Source of the DNA: Epiperipatus broadwayi
Lineage: Eukaryota > Onychophora > Udeonychophora > Euonychophora > Peripatidae
Length of the DNA: 64,000 bases
Assembly: GCA_028023455.1 (NCBI GenBank)
Contig: JAQFVV010013077.1
Location: forward strand, 214,768-278,767
Direction of reading: 5' to 3'
The notes below the pieces were generated by a model. The model saw only the letters and a program-made list of their open reading frames with translations, did no database searches and was not told the origin of the DNA. Positions 45,610-57,892 of the stretch are shown here, one piece after another. The translations under genes were made by a program, and so were the position numbers. Within the stretch, counting starts at the first letter, position 1. Each line of letters starts with the position of its first letter.

Positions 45610-48400
45610 TTATCGACATTAATATGTAATAGAACCATTTTACAATTCAATATTCATAGTATGGGAATAGTTTCGAAAAACTAATTGTATTTTATTGAAC
45701 TTTCCTTTTCCTGTTTAACAGCGACATCTATTTGAATCTATTTTTTTAACTAAATGCAATAACTGAATTCATGCTCTTCGATTGTTAACATTTATTAGTA
45801 AATATAATAAATGCACTGTCAGATATGAATATTTTATTTATCTTTTATATGATTGTTGCAAGCAAGCAATTTATTATTATAATTTTTTATTATATTATAG
45901 ATAAGAAAAAATAATACAAACTATTAAATCCCTTAAGTACAGTATATCATTTTCAAAAGTACTGTACTACTTTCTTTACAAATCAATATATTTAAATTAC
46001 TTTTGAAAAAGCAGAGTATATTTTAATAATTAAAATATATTTATTATAGTTTATTCTTTGAGCCCCTAAGTCGGCAAACTAGTTTTTGAAAATACGTTAT
46101 ATGATAGTATATATGTTATATGATAGTTTATCAAAATTTTAAAAAAAGGGAAATATGCAGGATGTGATTAAATTTTCGTAAACCAATATATATGTAACAT
46201 AGTTTTAGCATGTGTGTAAATAAAGTAACAAGAGAGTATTAACAAACATAAAGGAATTTTTAGATTCCAAGAATAGACAGATTTATTAGTTGCATTATTA
46301 AATACTCCAATTCTTCTATTGCATACCTAGAATTAACAACCATGTATTACATAGGTCAGAGACTTAAATTTCATCCAAATCAGATAAACACAGCATGATA
46401 CAATTGATCTTGAATCTATTAACAATACTTTAATAATGTTTTGGCTATATATTGTTGAAATTTAGGAAAAGAAATCTCTTTTGGACCTCACATTTTTTAC
46501 ATGTTTGTTTGTTTCAAGGGATTGATAACTGAGCTTCCAGAAAAGGGATCTTTGTTCAATGCATGCTTTGGAGAAAATATCTTGAATTGGTGGTAAAACT
46601 GATCTACTTAATAGCATTTCTTACATTTCCTATGAGGCAGCTTGTCTTCCTATATCTGATGGAGAATTATTTGAAAGAACAAGAAGCTACTGTTACTTCA
46701 TGCGCTAATAATATTCCTCACAATAAAATTTAGTTGCTTATCTAGATGTTTAGTAATATTTACTAAGGCTTTAACCTCAAGAAGATCCGTGTAAAAATGT
46801 GATATTAGGGACCTCTACAGGTCTTAACCACAAGCTTATGCCTCGGAAGAAAAGAGGGGAACCCTTCTTTACTTCAACCTACTTTCTATTTAAATAGGTG
46901 AAGCTGAAGCGGTTAGATCTAAGAGCGTGAATCCTCAAATAGGGACCCATTATCCACCAATAGTGCTAATGAATCTATCCTTAAAGTATTTGCATCAAAA
47001 CTTCGATTAGTGCAGACAGCTTTCCAAAAAAATTATACTTACAAATTATTATAGATATAACTTTTAATAGATGACGGAAGTTAGAATATGGTCCAGGTAG
47101 TATGAAATAGTTGCTTTCAGAGTATTTTATAGCCAAAACAATATCAGCAGAGGTAAATTTGTGGTTGCTAAGTATGTGTGTATATTTATATATACATATA
47201 AAATAAGTAGTATTTAGTAAAATGATATTATATCTGTAAAAGTAAATCTATGTGTGTGTATGCAAAAGGCATATGCATTATATTAAAGGGCATTTAGATT
47301 AATTAAATAATTTTAAATAAAAGAGTAAATCATAAAGATTAGGTATACTGATAAATAATCAGTATCAGCAAAGATATTAATCTTAGTTAAAGTAAAGAAG
47401 GTTACTGCAACATTAGAATGTTTAGTTCCTGATCAGATTTGATGATAAGAAAAATGCGTTGCTAAAAGTAGATAATTGGAATGTGAATTACACTATTTGA
47501 TCACAAAAATCAAATATGGGAACTCTAGACATGGACCACCACATGGACAGCTAATGCCCAATCAAATCAGACATTCTATAACATCCAGGAGTCTGTGTAG
47601 AAGAACTAAAACAGGGACTTGTTAGGTAAAACTCCAGGAATGCAGACAAGTCATCCGATGGGTGCTCCAATCACTTCTACTTCACATTAGCCTTGCGGAG
47701 TTTACCTCTGGACACACGAAAGTAAATTTAGGGACTCACAACAGGTCATATCGATCCATAATATTATTTTGTAAGCCTTCAGGCCCATATATTATGTTTA
47801 GTGGGATATTATATAGAGTATGAATTATAACATATATAATTGTTAATGATTTATTATCTTCATGTTTTAACCCTCTGTAAATAAAACTTTACCTTTAAAT
47901 TACTTGCCAATGATTTCACATTGTTCTTAGTATTTCTTTATTTAATTGGGTTTGCAATCCAGCAGGCAACAGAGTGCAGCTGGACACAGCAGTGGCAATA
48001 ATATATCTACTATGATTATCATTTAGTGTCATTTAAATTTTTCTATAATGAGATTTTCTTTTTTTGTATTTAAGTCTTCTATATACTTTTAAAAAGAAAT
48101 TAGTTTTCCAAATGGAATCACAATTTGAAATTAAATCAGTAAAAATAGCACCAGCTAAAATAGCACCAGTTTTTAGTTTTTTGTTTTGTTTTATGGCAGT
48201 TTCCCCTGACATAAGTCAACCTCTTTTAAAGATAAATCATATTAGTCTTATATATTGGTATAGTTCTTATTAAGTTTATTCTTCATACAGCTTAAAGATA
48301 ACATATAGTAATAATATTGAGTAATAATTTTGGGGACTATTACGTTTATTAGGCTTTGGTTTCATGACAATTTTTTTAGAATAGATTCTATATGAATAAC
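45610..48400. other. Non-coding stretch upstream of the putative exon
   Basis: No gene recognised. 46800-46840 carries a half-copy of the 2761-2891 hairpin repeat. At about 47618-47700 'taggtaaaactcc' and 'ggagtttacct' form short inverted ends around ~55 bp of less AT-rich sequence, a possible small element. Confidence 0.4.
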
Positions 48401-48416
48401 ATTGTTAAATAGTTTT

Positions 48417-48833
48417 TGTCATGTATTGAACAGACACTCACTCCATTTATTTTTTATAACATTATATGTATTTATTCCAATAAGAAAATATTTCAAGTAC
48501 AAATTACTTCACAGATTACACTATACTGCTTTACATGCAAAAAAAACAAAAGTCTTTTTAATGTGCTGTGTGATGTATCTTCACACCTTGCCAGATTTAC
48601 CTGTTCATTGGCTTGCTTCTCTCGTTACTCCCATGGTCCGTTCTTTTGTATTTCCACCAATCAATGTGTCCTCACGATTTCTTTATGGTCCGGCTTGTTA
48701 TTAATTTCTCCATCCGTAATGTTTGTCTTCCATAATTCGTTTTATATATTTTCAATTTATCATTTATATAAATCACTTATATATGTCTGTAATTTTACTT
48801 CTGAAATACTTGTTTTTTTTACCAATCATTTCA
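48417..48833 (-). repeat. 3' LTR of the Gypsy element
   Basis: In element orientation it begins TGAAATG and ends ACA, the usual TG...CA borders. 417 bp. It aligns along its length with 53192-53540 (for example 'ttgaacagacactca', 'tttacatg', 'cttcacaccttgcc'). It holds a segment of about 80 bp (roughly 48655-48735) that is missing from the other LTR. Confidence 0.9.
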
Positions 48834-48850
48834 CTTCCTCCCCTCTTTTC
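48834..48850 (-). other. Polypurine tract
   Basis: The minus strand reads GAAAAGAGGGGAGGAAG directly abutting the TG of the 3' LTR. This is the expected primer for plus-strand DNA synthesis, and its position confirms both element orientation and the LTR border. Confidence 0.88.
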
Positions 48851-49759
48851 AGAAGTAGAAAATATTTCCATTACACATATTCTTTAAATCATTCGGATAT
48901 ATGTCTATTTCTTGTGGGCCTGGGTGACTTATTCTTGTATTGTTCTTCTTATTTGTCTATGTTCTTTTCACTATTTGCTTCTGTTGCTATTGGTCTCTCT
49001 TCTTCCTCTTTCCATGTACTATTGTTTCTATCCATCTCAGGGACCATCTTCTTATTCTTGCTTGATCTCCAATCCTATTGCCATTCATCTGGTACTCTTT
49101 TTTGCATATGGTTTATAATGAATAAGATATTTGCGATATATATTTCACACAAATAAAATGATGATTGCATACAGTAAAAAAATAAATGAAATACTATAAT
49201 AAATAAATAATTGGCTATTGAGTATATTGAGCTTAGTATTTTTGAAAGAATACTTACATTATCAAAGCTGTGTGCAAAGTGAATTGCAGAGTAAAAGTGT
49301 TGCTATGAGAGATGTAAAGCGTATGCAAATTATGTTTGCCATTTTTTGGAAATTGCATAACACATATTTCTTTTGTTCATTGAATTACAGTCCAAATTAA
49401 TAAAATAGGCTTCTTTGATCTTTCTCTTTAAGTTATTGCACTCGCTGCTTCTTTGATCTTTCTCTTTAAGTCATGGCACTCGCTACATACAATTTGAGGA
49501 TTGTCTGGAATGCAGGGATGGCCTGTGGAAGTACTGGGCTGTGCTTTATAATAAGCATACATGTGCTGTGAGAGTCATGTGTAAGGTTGCCTTTGTTTCC
49601 CCATAATATGATGCAAGACAATTGTTGAATGGACAAACTATGTTATATACTGCTTGCTGTGTGTGTATTGGAGGAAGCTGATCTTAAGTGTTGCATATAT
49701 TCTCTTGTTTGGACCATTTATTTCATATATCTTGTTTAACATCTGTTGTTCAATCATTC

Positions 49760-50540
49760 CCTATATCCATGTCTTTCTTAATATATCTCTAAACCAGACT
49801 GGTTCTTGGTTGGTAAATTCTTTATCCATTTTTTCATGATGTATAATGTTGCTCCCTTTCATATATAATACAGTTAATTTTGTTCTCAATTTCCATCTGC
49901 ATAGTATTTCTGCTGGTGATTTACCCATTGTCAGTGATGGTGTTGAGTGTTGGGCCATCATGAACACTGTAGCGATTCTTTTTTGTTTTTTTCAAGTTTT
50001 GTTTCACTTGTACTGCATTTTCCACTAGACTGTTTGATTGAGAATGGTATGGTGGTGACCACATTTGTTGCATACCATGTTCTTCACAAACTGTTGCATT
50101 TCTGTTCGGTAAATGCAGCACTGTTGTCAGATACTAGAACCTCCAGATACCCTTAAATCAAAAAAATATTATTAAGGCATTTGATTGTTTCATTCACCAT
50201 CATGTCTTGTACTTTTATGTGATTCAATCCCTCTGGAGTGTGCATCTATGAGTATAAACAGCATTTTCCCATCTACTGGTTCAGCATGGTCTATGTGTAC
50301 CCTCTCCTACAGTTTCTTTGTTGGCTGCCAGGCGGTCACGTTCTTTTGTGGCATCACAGCATGAGTTTGGCATGCCAAGCCTTTCTTGATAATGTGTTCA
50401 AATGTCTTCATTTACTCTTGGCCACCATATGTAGCTAGGAGCAACAGCTTTAGCTCACACTATTCCTGGATGTTCTTCATGTAGTAATTTCAGCACTGCC
50501 TGTCTACCTGAAGTTGGTATTAGCACTCTGTCGCCCAATT
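49760..50540 (-). pseudogene. Gypsy integrase domain, broken
   Basis: The N-terminal H2C2-type region is recognisable as HEEHPGIV and WWPRVNED (about 50485-50405). The catalytic core follows with a VHIDHAEPVDGKMLF-like segment holding the first Asp (about 50300-50255). Next comes SPPYHSQSNSLVENAVQ with the catalytic Glu (about 50055-50000; usual form APYHPQSNGLVENAVQ). A downstream segment with SPAEILCRWKLRTKL (about 49925-49880) corresponds to 'SPAELLFGRRLRT'. It resembles the K02A2.6/mag-type group of invertebrate Gypsy integrases. Stops and frameshifts separate the segments. Confidence 0.85.
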
Positions 50541-50674
50541 ACAATACATCCTTTGCATGTAAATAACTGTTGTCTATTTGACCAAATCCCATTTGCTACA
50601 TAACTTGGTTTACTTCCTGGCCATTCATTTCTAATCCAGTCCATCAATTTTTTATATCCCTTGTCTTCTCTTGT

Positions 50675-51789
50675 TTACTTTTCCACAGTTTTACTATTTA
50701 ATCTGTTTGACTTCATCGCATCAATGTAGTTAATTTCTAACTCTTCATTTCCTGTTTCATCTATGTGGGGCAATCTTGATAGAGCATCGACATGAACTAT
50801 TTCTTTCCCTTGTTTATAAATTAGCACATAGTCATAAGTGGCCAGTATGATCTGCCATCTCAATATGTGTGAACTTAATGTTCTGGAGCTTGCCAGTCAT
50901 TACCTAAAATTGCTAAAAGAAGTTTATGATCTGTAATGATTTGAAAAGGTCTACTGAAAATAAATTGATGATATTTTCTTAGTGCAAAGATTATCACTAA
51001 AGCCTCTTTGTCTATCTGACTATAGTTGCATTCTGCCTTCGATAATGTCCTTAATGCATATGCAATCAGTCATTCACCATTTTTCAGTGAGTGTACCAAA
51101 AGCACTCCCACACCTATTTCTGATGCATCCATCATAATTCTTACTTTTAACATGTTATCGAAATGTAGCTTACAATTTTTTTTACATTTTTGGGTCTCTG
51201 CACATTTTTGACTGCTTGCCCTTTATCTTTTATTGGTCTTTTCCCATTGTTAGAAATCACATCCAAGAAATTCTAATTCTTGCATTTTCCATACGCATTT
51301 TCTTTGTTCAGATTGAGCCCCACTTTTAATTTATTACATATTCTAGTTAATCCCTTATGTAGCTCATTTTCTGTTGTGGCCATGACTAAAATATCATCGT
51401 AATATGGTGTCATTCCCTGTACTTCCTGCAATAATGTGTTGAGTTTTGCCTGGAAAATGTTAGGTGCTGTTGTCACTCCAAAAGGTAGCCTATTGCATTG
51501 AAACAGACTGAAAGGCATGGTTAGTGCTGACATTTGAGCTGATTTATTAGTTACCTTAATTTGATTGTGGGCAGTGTTTAAATCTAACTTTGTGAAAAAA
51601 AATTTCATTGGCTAAACTTGCTAAAATTTCATGGACATTCAGAACTGGATATGCCCCTTTGAATATAAATTTGTTTACCATTATTTGGTAATCATAAATT
51701 CTAACCTGCCCATTTGACTTTATTACTATTATGATCGATGTGGCCCATTGTGCGTCTTTTACCGGTATCAAAACTCCTTCACTTACCAA
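50675..51789 (-). pseudogene. Gypsy reverse transcriptase and RNase H, broken
   Basis: The N-terminal part (51789-51556) carries GVLIPVKDAQWATSIIIVIK and NGQVRIYDYQIMVNK. The next open segment (51608-51273) carries FTKLDLNTAHNQIKV, LPFGVTTAPNIFQ and the catalytic YYDDILVMAT (residues 69-72, about 51404-51393). The two overlap in different frames at about 51556-51608, so a frameshift lies there, and an invariant Asp-Ala-Tyr motif reads Asn-Thr-Ala. The RNase H end is marked by RWQIILATYDYVLIYKQGKE followed by DALSRLP (50863-50750). All landmarks are in Ty3/Gypsy order. Confidence 0.88.
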
Positions 51790-52105
51790 TTCTCTGAATT
51801 TTTTGTTTTACTTTTTTATGCTGTGCAAACAGAATCTTTCAGGATTTGCACACAATTGGTCAGGCATTTTCACTTAAATCTATGTTCACTGGGTCTGATT
51901 TGAATACTCCTACTTGTTCTGAAAACAGTTCTGATTATGCTTTAACGTATTCTTTATTCAAATGACATGTGTTATATAACTGTTACAATAATTCCTAGCT
52001 GTTTGAACCATTCTTTTCCTATTATCAGGGCTGTTTCCTTTTACTATATAAATAGGTGCAGTATTTTTTCTTTGTACCTAATTGGAATCTTGGACTTTCC
52101 TTTTA

Positions 52106-52300
52106 TTACTGCATTCCGCTGACATCTTTGACTCTAATGTTCATTTTCTGTATTGTGAATCCCTTATACCTTCTGGAAATGTTGATACATTTTTCTTCTG
52201 ATAAAAGTGATATTACTGAGCCACTATCGATCTCCATTTCTATGCCTTTTTCACATATGTTCAGTGTTATCATGTATTGTTTTTGGGTTTGTGCACACAC
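52106..52300 (-). pseudogene. Gypsy aspartic protease region
   Basis: A short open segment reads MEIDSGSVISLLSEE, matching the retroviral-type protease active-site pattern D-S/T-G followed by hydrophobic residues (family: MELDTGAAVSVI). It lies between the zinc-knuckle region and the reverse transcriptase, as expected. It is isolated by stops on both sides. Confidence 0.75.
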
Positions 52301-52349
52301 ATATTTTTTACTTCATATTCTGTATGTCTTTACTGCAGACTGATATTAG

Positions 52350-53111
52350 ATATTCTTTTCTTCCACAATTATAACAAGTATATGTATTCCAGTTGCAGTT
52401 TTTTTATATGTGCCCTTGTTTCCACTACAAAAACATTTTATTTGATTTCCTCTTTCATTCCATTCTTTCATATTCATATTCTGTGTTTATTTGATTTACT
52501 CTCTCATTCCATTCTTTCATATTCATATTCTGTGTTTTCCCTTCTGTTTTATGTATTTCCTATGACTGTTCATCATTTATCCTGCCTCTGAAACATATTG
52601 CTTGTTCAATTACGAGCTCATACACTATCCCTTGCCTTATTCCTATGTTGTAGATCAAATCTGGTTCCATTAACAAATTCTGATGTAGCCGGTCTTCATT
52701 TATTCCCCATAACAATTGATCCAGTAGAAATTGTTCAGCAAAATCTCCATAGTGGCAATCCTTTACTAATTATCTCAAACTTATGTCTAAGTCTCTTATG
52801 CTTTCACTCTGTGTTTCCTATACCACAAGGTTACTAGAGCCACAAACTTTGATGTTTGTGGGCTGAAATAATTGGATAATTTGCTTATAATGTTTTCATA
52901 TTCTATTTCAGTCATTATTGGCCCATTCATTAGTTTATGTATATATAACTTCAATGAATCTTCTTCCCACCAGGCATAACAGTGCTGCCACTTTTTTATT
53001 ATTGTCCATAATGCTATTTAACTTTAAAAAAAAATTTGAGGGTGACATATAACGGCCATTCTCCCACATTCCCAATATCAAGCTTGAGATACTTCCTTGT
53101 CCTAATGACAT
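52350..53111 (-). pseudogene. Gypsy gag with zinc knuckles, broken
   Basis: A plausible gag start ATG lies at 53111-53109. The mid-gag signature includes CHYGDFAEQFLLDQLLWGI (about 52760-52700) and DERL-like INEDRLHQNLLMEP, followed by a helical segment IVYELVIEQAICF. Near 52440-52345 cysteine-rich codons (C-x-C-x-x-x-x-K-G, then C-x-N-C-G) represent one or two zinc knuckles. A 48 bp unit at about 52438-52536 is tandemly duplicated, disrupting this region. Frames are broken. Confidence 0.7.
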
Positions 53112-53162
53112 ATTAACTTGTCCTTATAAACTTTTGAATTAATTCATTAACTCTGTAGATTC

Positions 53163-53191
53163 AAGATATCATAGCGACTGCACCAAACTTT
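53163..53191 (-). other. Probable primer-binding site (tRNA-Ser-like)
   Basis: Just inside the 5' LTR the minus strand reads AAAGTTTGGTGCAGTCGCTATGAT. The TGGTGCAGTCG part resembles the TGGCGCAGTCGGTAGGAT type of site used by several Gypsy elements and complementary to the 3' end of tRNA-Ser, with a few substitutions. Confidence 0.65.
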
Positions 53192-53540
53192 TGTTCTGTA
53201 TTGAACAGACACTCATTCCATTTAGTTTTTACAACATTATATGTGTTTATTCCATTAAGAAAATATTTCAAATACAAATACCCAAATTACTTCACAGATT
53301 ACCCTATACTGCTTTACATGATAAAAACAAAAGTCTTTATGTGCTGTGTGACTTATCTTCACACCTTGCCGGATTTATCTATTCATCGGCTCGCTTCTCT
53401 CATTACTCCTATGGTCCATTCTTTTGTATTTTCTCCATAATCCGTTTTATATATTTTCAATCTGCCATTTGTATAAATCACTTATATATGTCCATAATTT
53501 CACTTCTGAAATATTTGTTTTTCTTTTACCAGTCATTTCA
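53192..53540 (-). repeat. 5' LTR of the Gypsy element
   Basis: 349 bp, aligned with the 3' LTR and bordered by TGAAATG...ACA in element orientation. Shorter than the 3' LTR because of an internal deletion and small indels. Confidence 0.9.
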
Positions 53541-53765
53541 GTTTTTACAATCACATTTTAGCTTTAAGTATCATTTTTTTTAGACTTTTTTAAGCATATT
53601 TTCTGCTCTTGGAATCTTTTCTGGTGGTAAACAAGTTTAAAGGCTAGTTCACCCATATCTGTTGTTTTATTAAGTAGATATTAGAAGGGCATTGTAAAAT
53701 AAAAGCTTGTAACTTTAATCTAATGATGATTTTTCTGATTCTATTAATCTTGGATTCAGAATAAT

Positions 53766-54133
53766 ATATAAGTTTGGCAAAACTCTCCATACAGTAGTGT
53801 CACCCTGTGCCAACCAGAGTAATCAATGGATGTCAGAAGGCTTGTGCATAAAATCCCCATCTAGTGCCTATTCATCCAACATCCCCAGACTAGCAGTGCT
53901 CTCATTTCCAAGGCTCCTCACTGACAAAGGCCACATACCAGAAACTAGTTTGGGGATCTTAGATGAATAGGCCCTAAATGGGGATTTTATGCACAAGCCT
54001 TATGACATCCATTGATTACTCTGGTTGGCACAGGGTGACACTACTGTAAGGAGAGTTTTTCCTGTTTAATAACAGTTATGAGCTAGCACAAGAGATGGTG
54101 ATCATGTGATGTTTAGTGATATAAGATTGGCAA
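53766..54133 (+). mobile_element. Family A repeat, copy A6, foldback form
   Basis: It lies between near-identical repeats atataagtttggcaa (53766-53780) and atataagattggcaa (54119-54133), a likely target duplication with one mismatch. It is strongly palindromic: 53777-53893 and 53951-54065 are inverted copies (ctccatacagtagtgtcacc, atcaatggatgtcagaaggc, gcataaaatccccat). It ends with gtgatcatgtgatgttta, the complement of the family start. A mutated hammerhead motif lies in the centre (53915-53956). Confidence 0.8.
53915..53956 (+). ncRNA. Hammerhead ribozyme motif, copy A6 (mutated)
   Basis: UCCUCA, CUGACAA (G-to-A in the core), GGC-CACAU-ACC (stem II weakened), GAAA, C-UA-GU, U in place of the cleavage-site C, then UGGGGA. 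Stem I still pairs 6 bp. GUU is a weaker cleavage triplet and the core change should abolish activity. Confidence 0.6.
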
Positions 54134-57100
54134 CGGCTAATATTGCTTTTAGGAGTGCTTCTGTATCCTCAAGTTAGAGAAAAGTGGTCAGGTCTTTAGA
54201 TTAGATATCAAAAAGTTTTATCAAGATTTCTATCATTTTGTAGCATTATCAAGAGATTTTGAAGGGTTTCTAATAATTTCCAGATTGCTAAAAGACAAAT
54301 GTTAGTTATAAAGAGTGTTGGGGTTTCTATTCCAATTTGTTTGATATTCTCAAGATCTGGACCCTATGAATTTTATATGTAATAAATTTTCTAAATCTAT
54401 TATAAAGCAGTTGATTTTGTTAATTATTTCTTTCAGGTTTATATTGATTCCAGCTACCTTTATTTAAATTTCTTCTTAGGAATAAGAGACTTCATTATAG
54501 GAATATGAATTCCATGAGTGATAGGACTGGACTTGATCCAAAATTAATAAAAATTAATAGTAATAATTCATTTTTTTTTTTATCAAAATGAAATATAAAT
54601 CAGAATTTATCTTTGTAAAATTTATAAATGTAATATTTTTTCTTGCTTGGCATCATAAAATATGTGGATATTACTTAAAGCCATCATTCTAAAATTTAAA
54701 TTACTTACTTTGTTCTTAGTTGCAAATCCTTGAAAACTACTATAATTGGAAATATATATTAAGATCTGAATGAAGAAAGTCGGCCTATATTGTATTCAAA
54801 AGTTTGTAAACATGTATGCTTAAAGATTATCTGTCTAAATCAGTGTTTTTCAAAGTGGTCTATATTGCTCCCCAGGGTTTGGTTTCCAATTTCAGGGGGT
54901 TTGTGTCAGTGACAAAAAAATTTAGGGGTCCACCCACCAAAATGATTATTTCGGGCATTTTGTAAACTTTTAAATAGATATTTTAAATTCGAAAGAATAA
55001 ATTATGTGAATAGGTACGATAAGTTTTGAATTTTGTTATTCTAATTATTGCAAATCACAAAAATTTCATTATAGTTTCTAAAAATAAAAATAATAGTAAT
55101 TTTTATATTGTTTTTTATTGAAAATTATATTTTTTTGAATTATCACGGTATTTCTTGCTGATATTTAAATCTAATTTTTCCTGCGTATTGTTAAAATATG
55201 ACAAAATCTAATAATTATTGGTTCACAAGATTATTTAGGTATCTGCTTCATAGTGTTCTATGATTACTGATACGTTTCTACAAGTTTTCATACCACCATC
55301 ACATCGAGCAAGTGCGCATAGTGAATAAAGTTTGTTCAGCCTTGTTTAGACCAAAAAAAATTTTTACGGACATGTTAAATTAGGCAATTATAAATAGGAG
55401 TGTTAGAATCAAATATTGATCATTTCTATTCAGAATTTTGAGAAAAAAAAGTAGTCGAAAAATATTAACTTTATTTAGTGCAAAATACAGATGCAAATCA
55501 AAGTGAATCCAAAACATCCTATTTAGGAGTATGTAAAAAAAGTAAATGCAAACATTTAGTTAGTTAGTCATCCAGATTACGATCTCGGCCGCATTTTTTA
55601 GTCAAATATTTCAAATAAAGATAACACCTGTTAAAACATATGACCAAAAACTCTAATTGCATGCTCGAACAAAAAATTAAATACCCAAACAAAGAAATAG
55701 TCTGCTTCAGATATAGTAAAAAATAATTATTTCCTGCTTTTATCAGTTTGTTTTTATTTGTGTAGGTCTTTTTTTAAAGCTTTTGTGTTAAAGAAATAAG
55801 AATTGTTCGGATACTTTTTCAATTTTCATAATACTTATTTTTAATGTAAATGCCTCAATAGAGTTTTACTCCAGTCAGTTAAATTAAAATTTTTTATCTT
55901 ATGATATTTAAATAGCTTGTTTGTCGACAGATATCTTCTACTCAACATGGCAGAGGCTAAAAAAATGTAGGCAGTGTAGCATTGATTATTTGAAGTTTCG
56001 CTTTATTCCGTCACTGTCAGACAAGCATTTTCCCATGTGTCTTTTGTGCAACAAAGTTTTAAGAAACAATGCTATTAAATCATCTAACCTGGAGGATCAT
56101 CTGAGAAGGTTGTATCCTGATCAAACAGGTAAAGATTTAGTATACTTTAAAACACTGAAAGAAAAACTTCAGAAGATAATCATGCTAGACAGTATATTTA
56201 TACAACACCAAAAAAAAGATGACGATGGTTTGCTGACATCTTACAGTATTTCATTATTCATAGAAAAATCAGGAAAACCTCATACTATTGGAAAACACCT
56301 GATTTTGCCAGCCATTGAGGAGATTTTAAAAACTGTTCTACATAAACCTGCATATGATATAATCAAAAAAATTCCTTTGAGCGATAACACAGTTCAAAGA
56401 CGCACTGATGAAATGAGTCACGATGTGGAAACCTTGTGTAATTATCTAAAAACAAACCGCTTTTCCCTTCAAGTCAATGAGTCAACTTTAACTGGTAATG
56501 AAGCACTATTAATGGCATATGTTCATTTTGTTATGGATCAAGAAATCTATCAAGAATTGCTTTTTGTGAAAACTTTGACAACAGATATTTAATGTTTTAA
56601 GACTATTTCATGGAAAAATCAATTCCCATAACAAATATATTATTGGTAGCAGCAGATGGAACACCAGTCAGGTTTAGTCTCTATCATGGTTTTATAAGCT
56701 ATTTAAAGCAAAAAGTACCTGGCATTTTTGCAATTCACTGCATCATTCCCTGACAATATTCACTAGGTAAAAATATAAGTGCCAGATTGCATCAATCTCT
56801 CCTATTCATCATAACAGCAGTAAACAAGATTCATAGCAACATGTTAAATTCTAGGTTGTTTGAGCAGTTGTGTGAAGAAAATGACGAGGATTTTCATCAC
56901 TTACTTCTTCACACTGAAGTATGCTAGCTCTCAAAAGGCTTATGTTTGAAAAGATTTTTTTCACTTTTTGAACCCGTTTTAGTATTTTTGGATGTAAAAA
57001 ATCCCTTTTTGAAAGAAAATTCAATCAAATGGAAACCATATATTGCTTATTTAACATATTTATTTGCTAAATTTAATGAGGTTAACTGGCAGTTACAAGG

Positions 57101-57231
57101 AGACAGCCTGAATTTAGTAGAAACCAAAGTCCATAATTTAAGCTTTTCTTGCCAGAATTAATCTATTCAAACAAAATGTTGGAAGATGTGAATTTTCACA
57201 GTTCCACAACTTATCATGGACAAACATTCAG

Positions 57232-57541
57232 CATGATGTCATTTTGGTATATGTTCAATATTCATGATGTCATTTTGGTATATGTTCAATATTCATGATG
57301 TCATTTTGGTGTATGTTCAATATTCATGATGTCATTTTGGTATATGTTCAATATTCATGATGTCATTTTGGTATATGTTCAATATTCATGATGTCATTTT
57401 GGTATATGTTCAATATTCATGATGTCATTTTGGTATATGTTCAATATTCATGATGTCATTTTGGTATATGTTCAATATTCATGATGTCATTTTGGTATAT
57501 GTTCAATATTCATGATGTCATTTTGGTATATGTTCAACATT
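57232..57541 (+). repeat. 31 bp minisatellite, 10 copies, inside the transposase
   Basis: Ten head-to-tail copies of a 31 bp unit (starts catgatgtcattttggtata) run from 57232 to 57541. They are nearly identical: the third has one A-to-G change, and the last ends 'caacatt' instead of 'caatatt'. The unit is transposase coding sequence: the first and last copies read HDVILVYVQ in the same frame. Confidence 0.95.
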
Positions 57542-57892
57542 TTAATGCCCTACAGATTTCAATACCAGATTTTGATGATGTTTTAACTATGGAAATATCA
57601 CACTGGGTTATTGATCAGTACAGTGCAATTGAAGAATCGGATATCATGCTACAAGAAGAACTCATCAAAATAAGCACTAACAAAGGACTTAAAGTGCAAT
57701 TCAAAAAGTAGTATCAGCAGTTCTGGCTTTAAAATTTGTATCTAATGCTTATCCTGCATTAAGGAGTTTTGCAAGAAAATTTTTGATAGCCTTTCCATCT
57801 TCATACCTCATGGAAAGGGGTTTTAATGCAGTATCTAATCTGCTGACAAAAAAAAATCATATGCAAATAACTGAACAAGGAGATTTAAGGCT

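Larger units (their letters stand above)
48412..53545 (-). mobile_element. Ty3/Gypsy LTR retrotransposon, structurally complete, coding decayed
   Basis: The element runs on the minus strand from the 5' LTR (53540-53192) to the 3' LTR (48833-48417). It is flanked by a perfect 5 bp duplication GTTTT (48412-48416 and 53541-53545). Internal order: primer-binding site, gag, zinc knuckles, protease, reverse transcriptase, RNase H, integrase, polypurine tract. This is the Ty3/Gypsy order. Reading frames are interrupted throughout, and the LTRs differ by point changes and a deletion, so the copy is old and immobile. No envelope-like frame was recognised between integrase and the 3' LTR. The plus-strand open frames across it (48402-50438, 52056-52837, 53191-53583) are shadows. 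Confidence 0.92.

Noticed and set aside
48416-49156. A 246-residue plus-strand open frame rich in Phe, Ser and Tyr, looking like a membrane protein
   Set aside because: It lies across the 3' LTR and the adjoining interior of the minus-strand Gypsy element; hydrophobic composition is the expected shadow of pyrimidine-rich antisense sequence.
57232-57541. CRISPR-like array
   Set aside because: The 31 bp repeats are strictly contiguous without spacers, and the context is an animal transposon.
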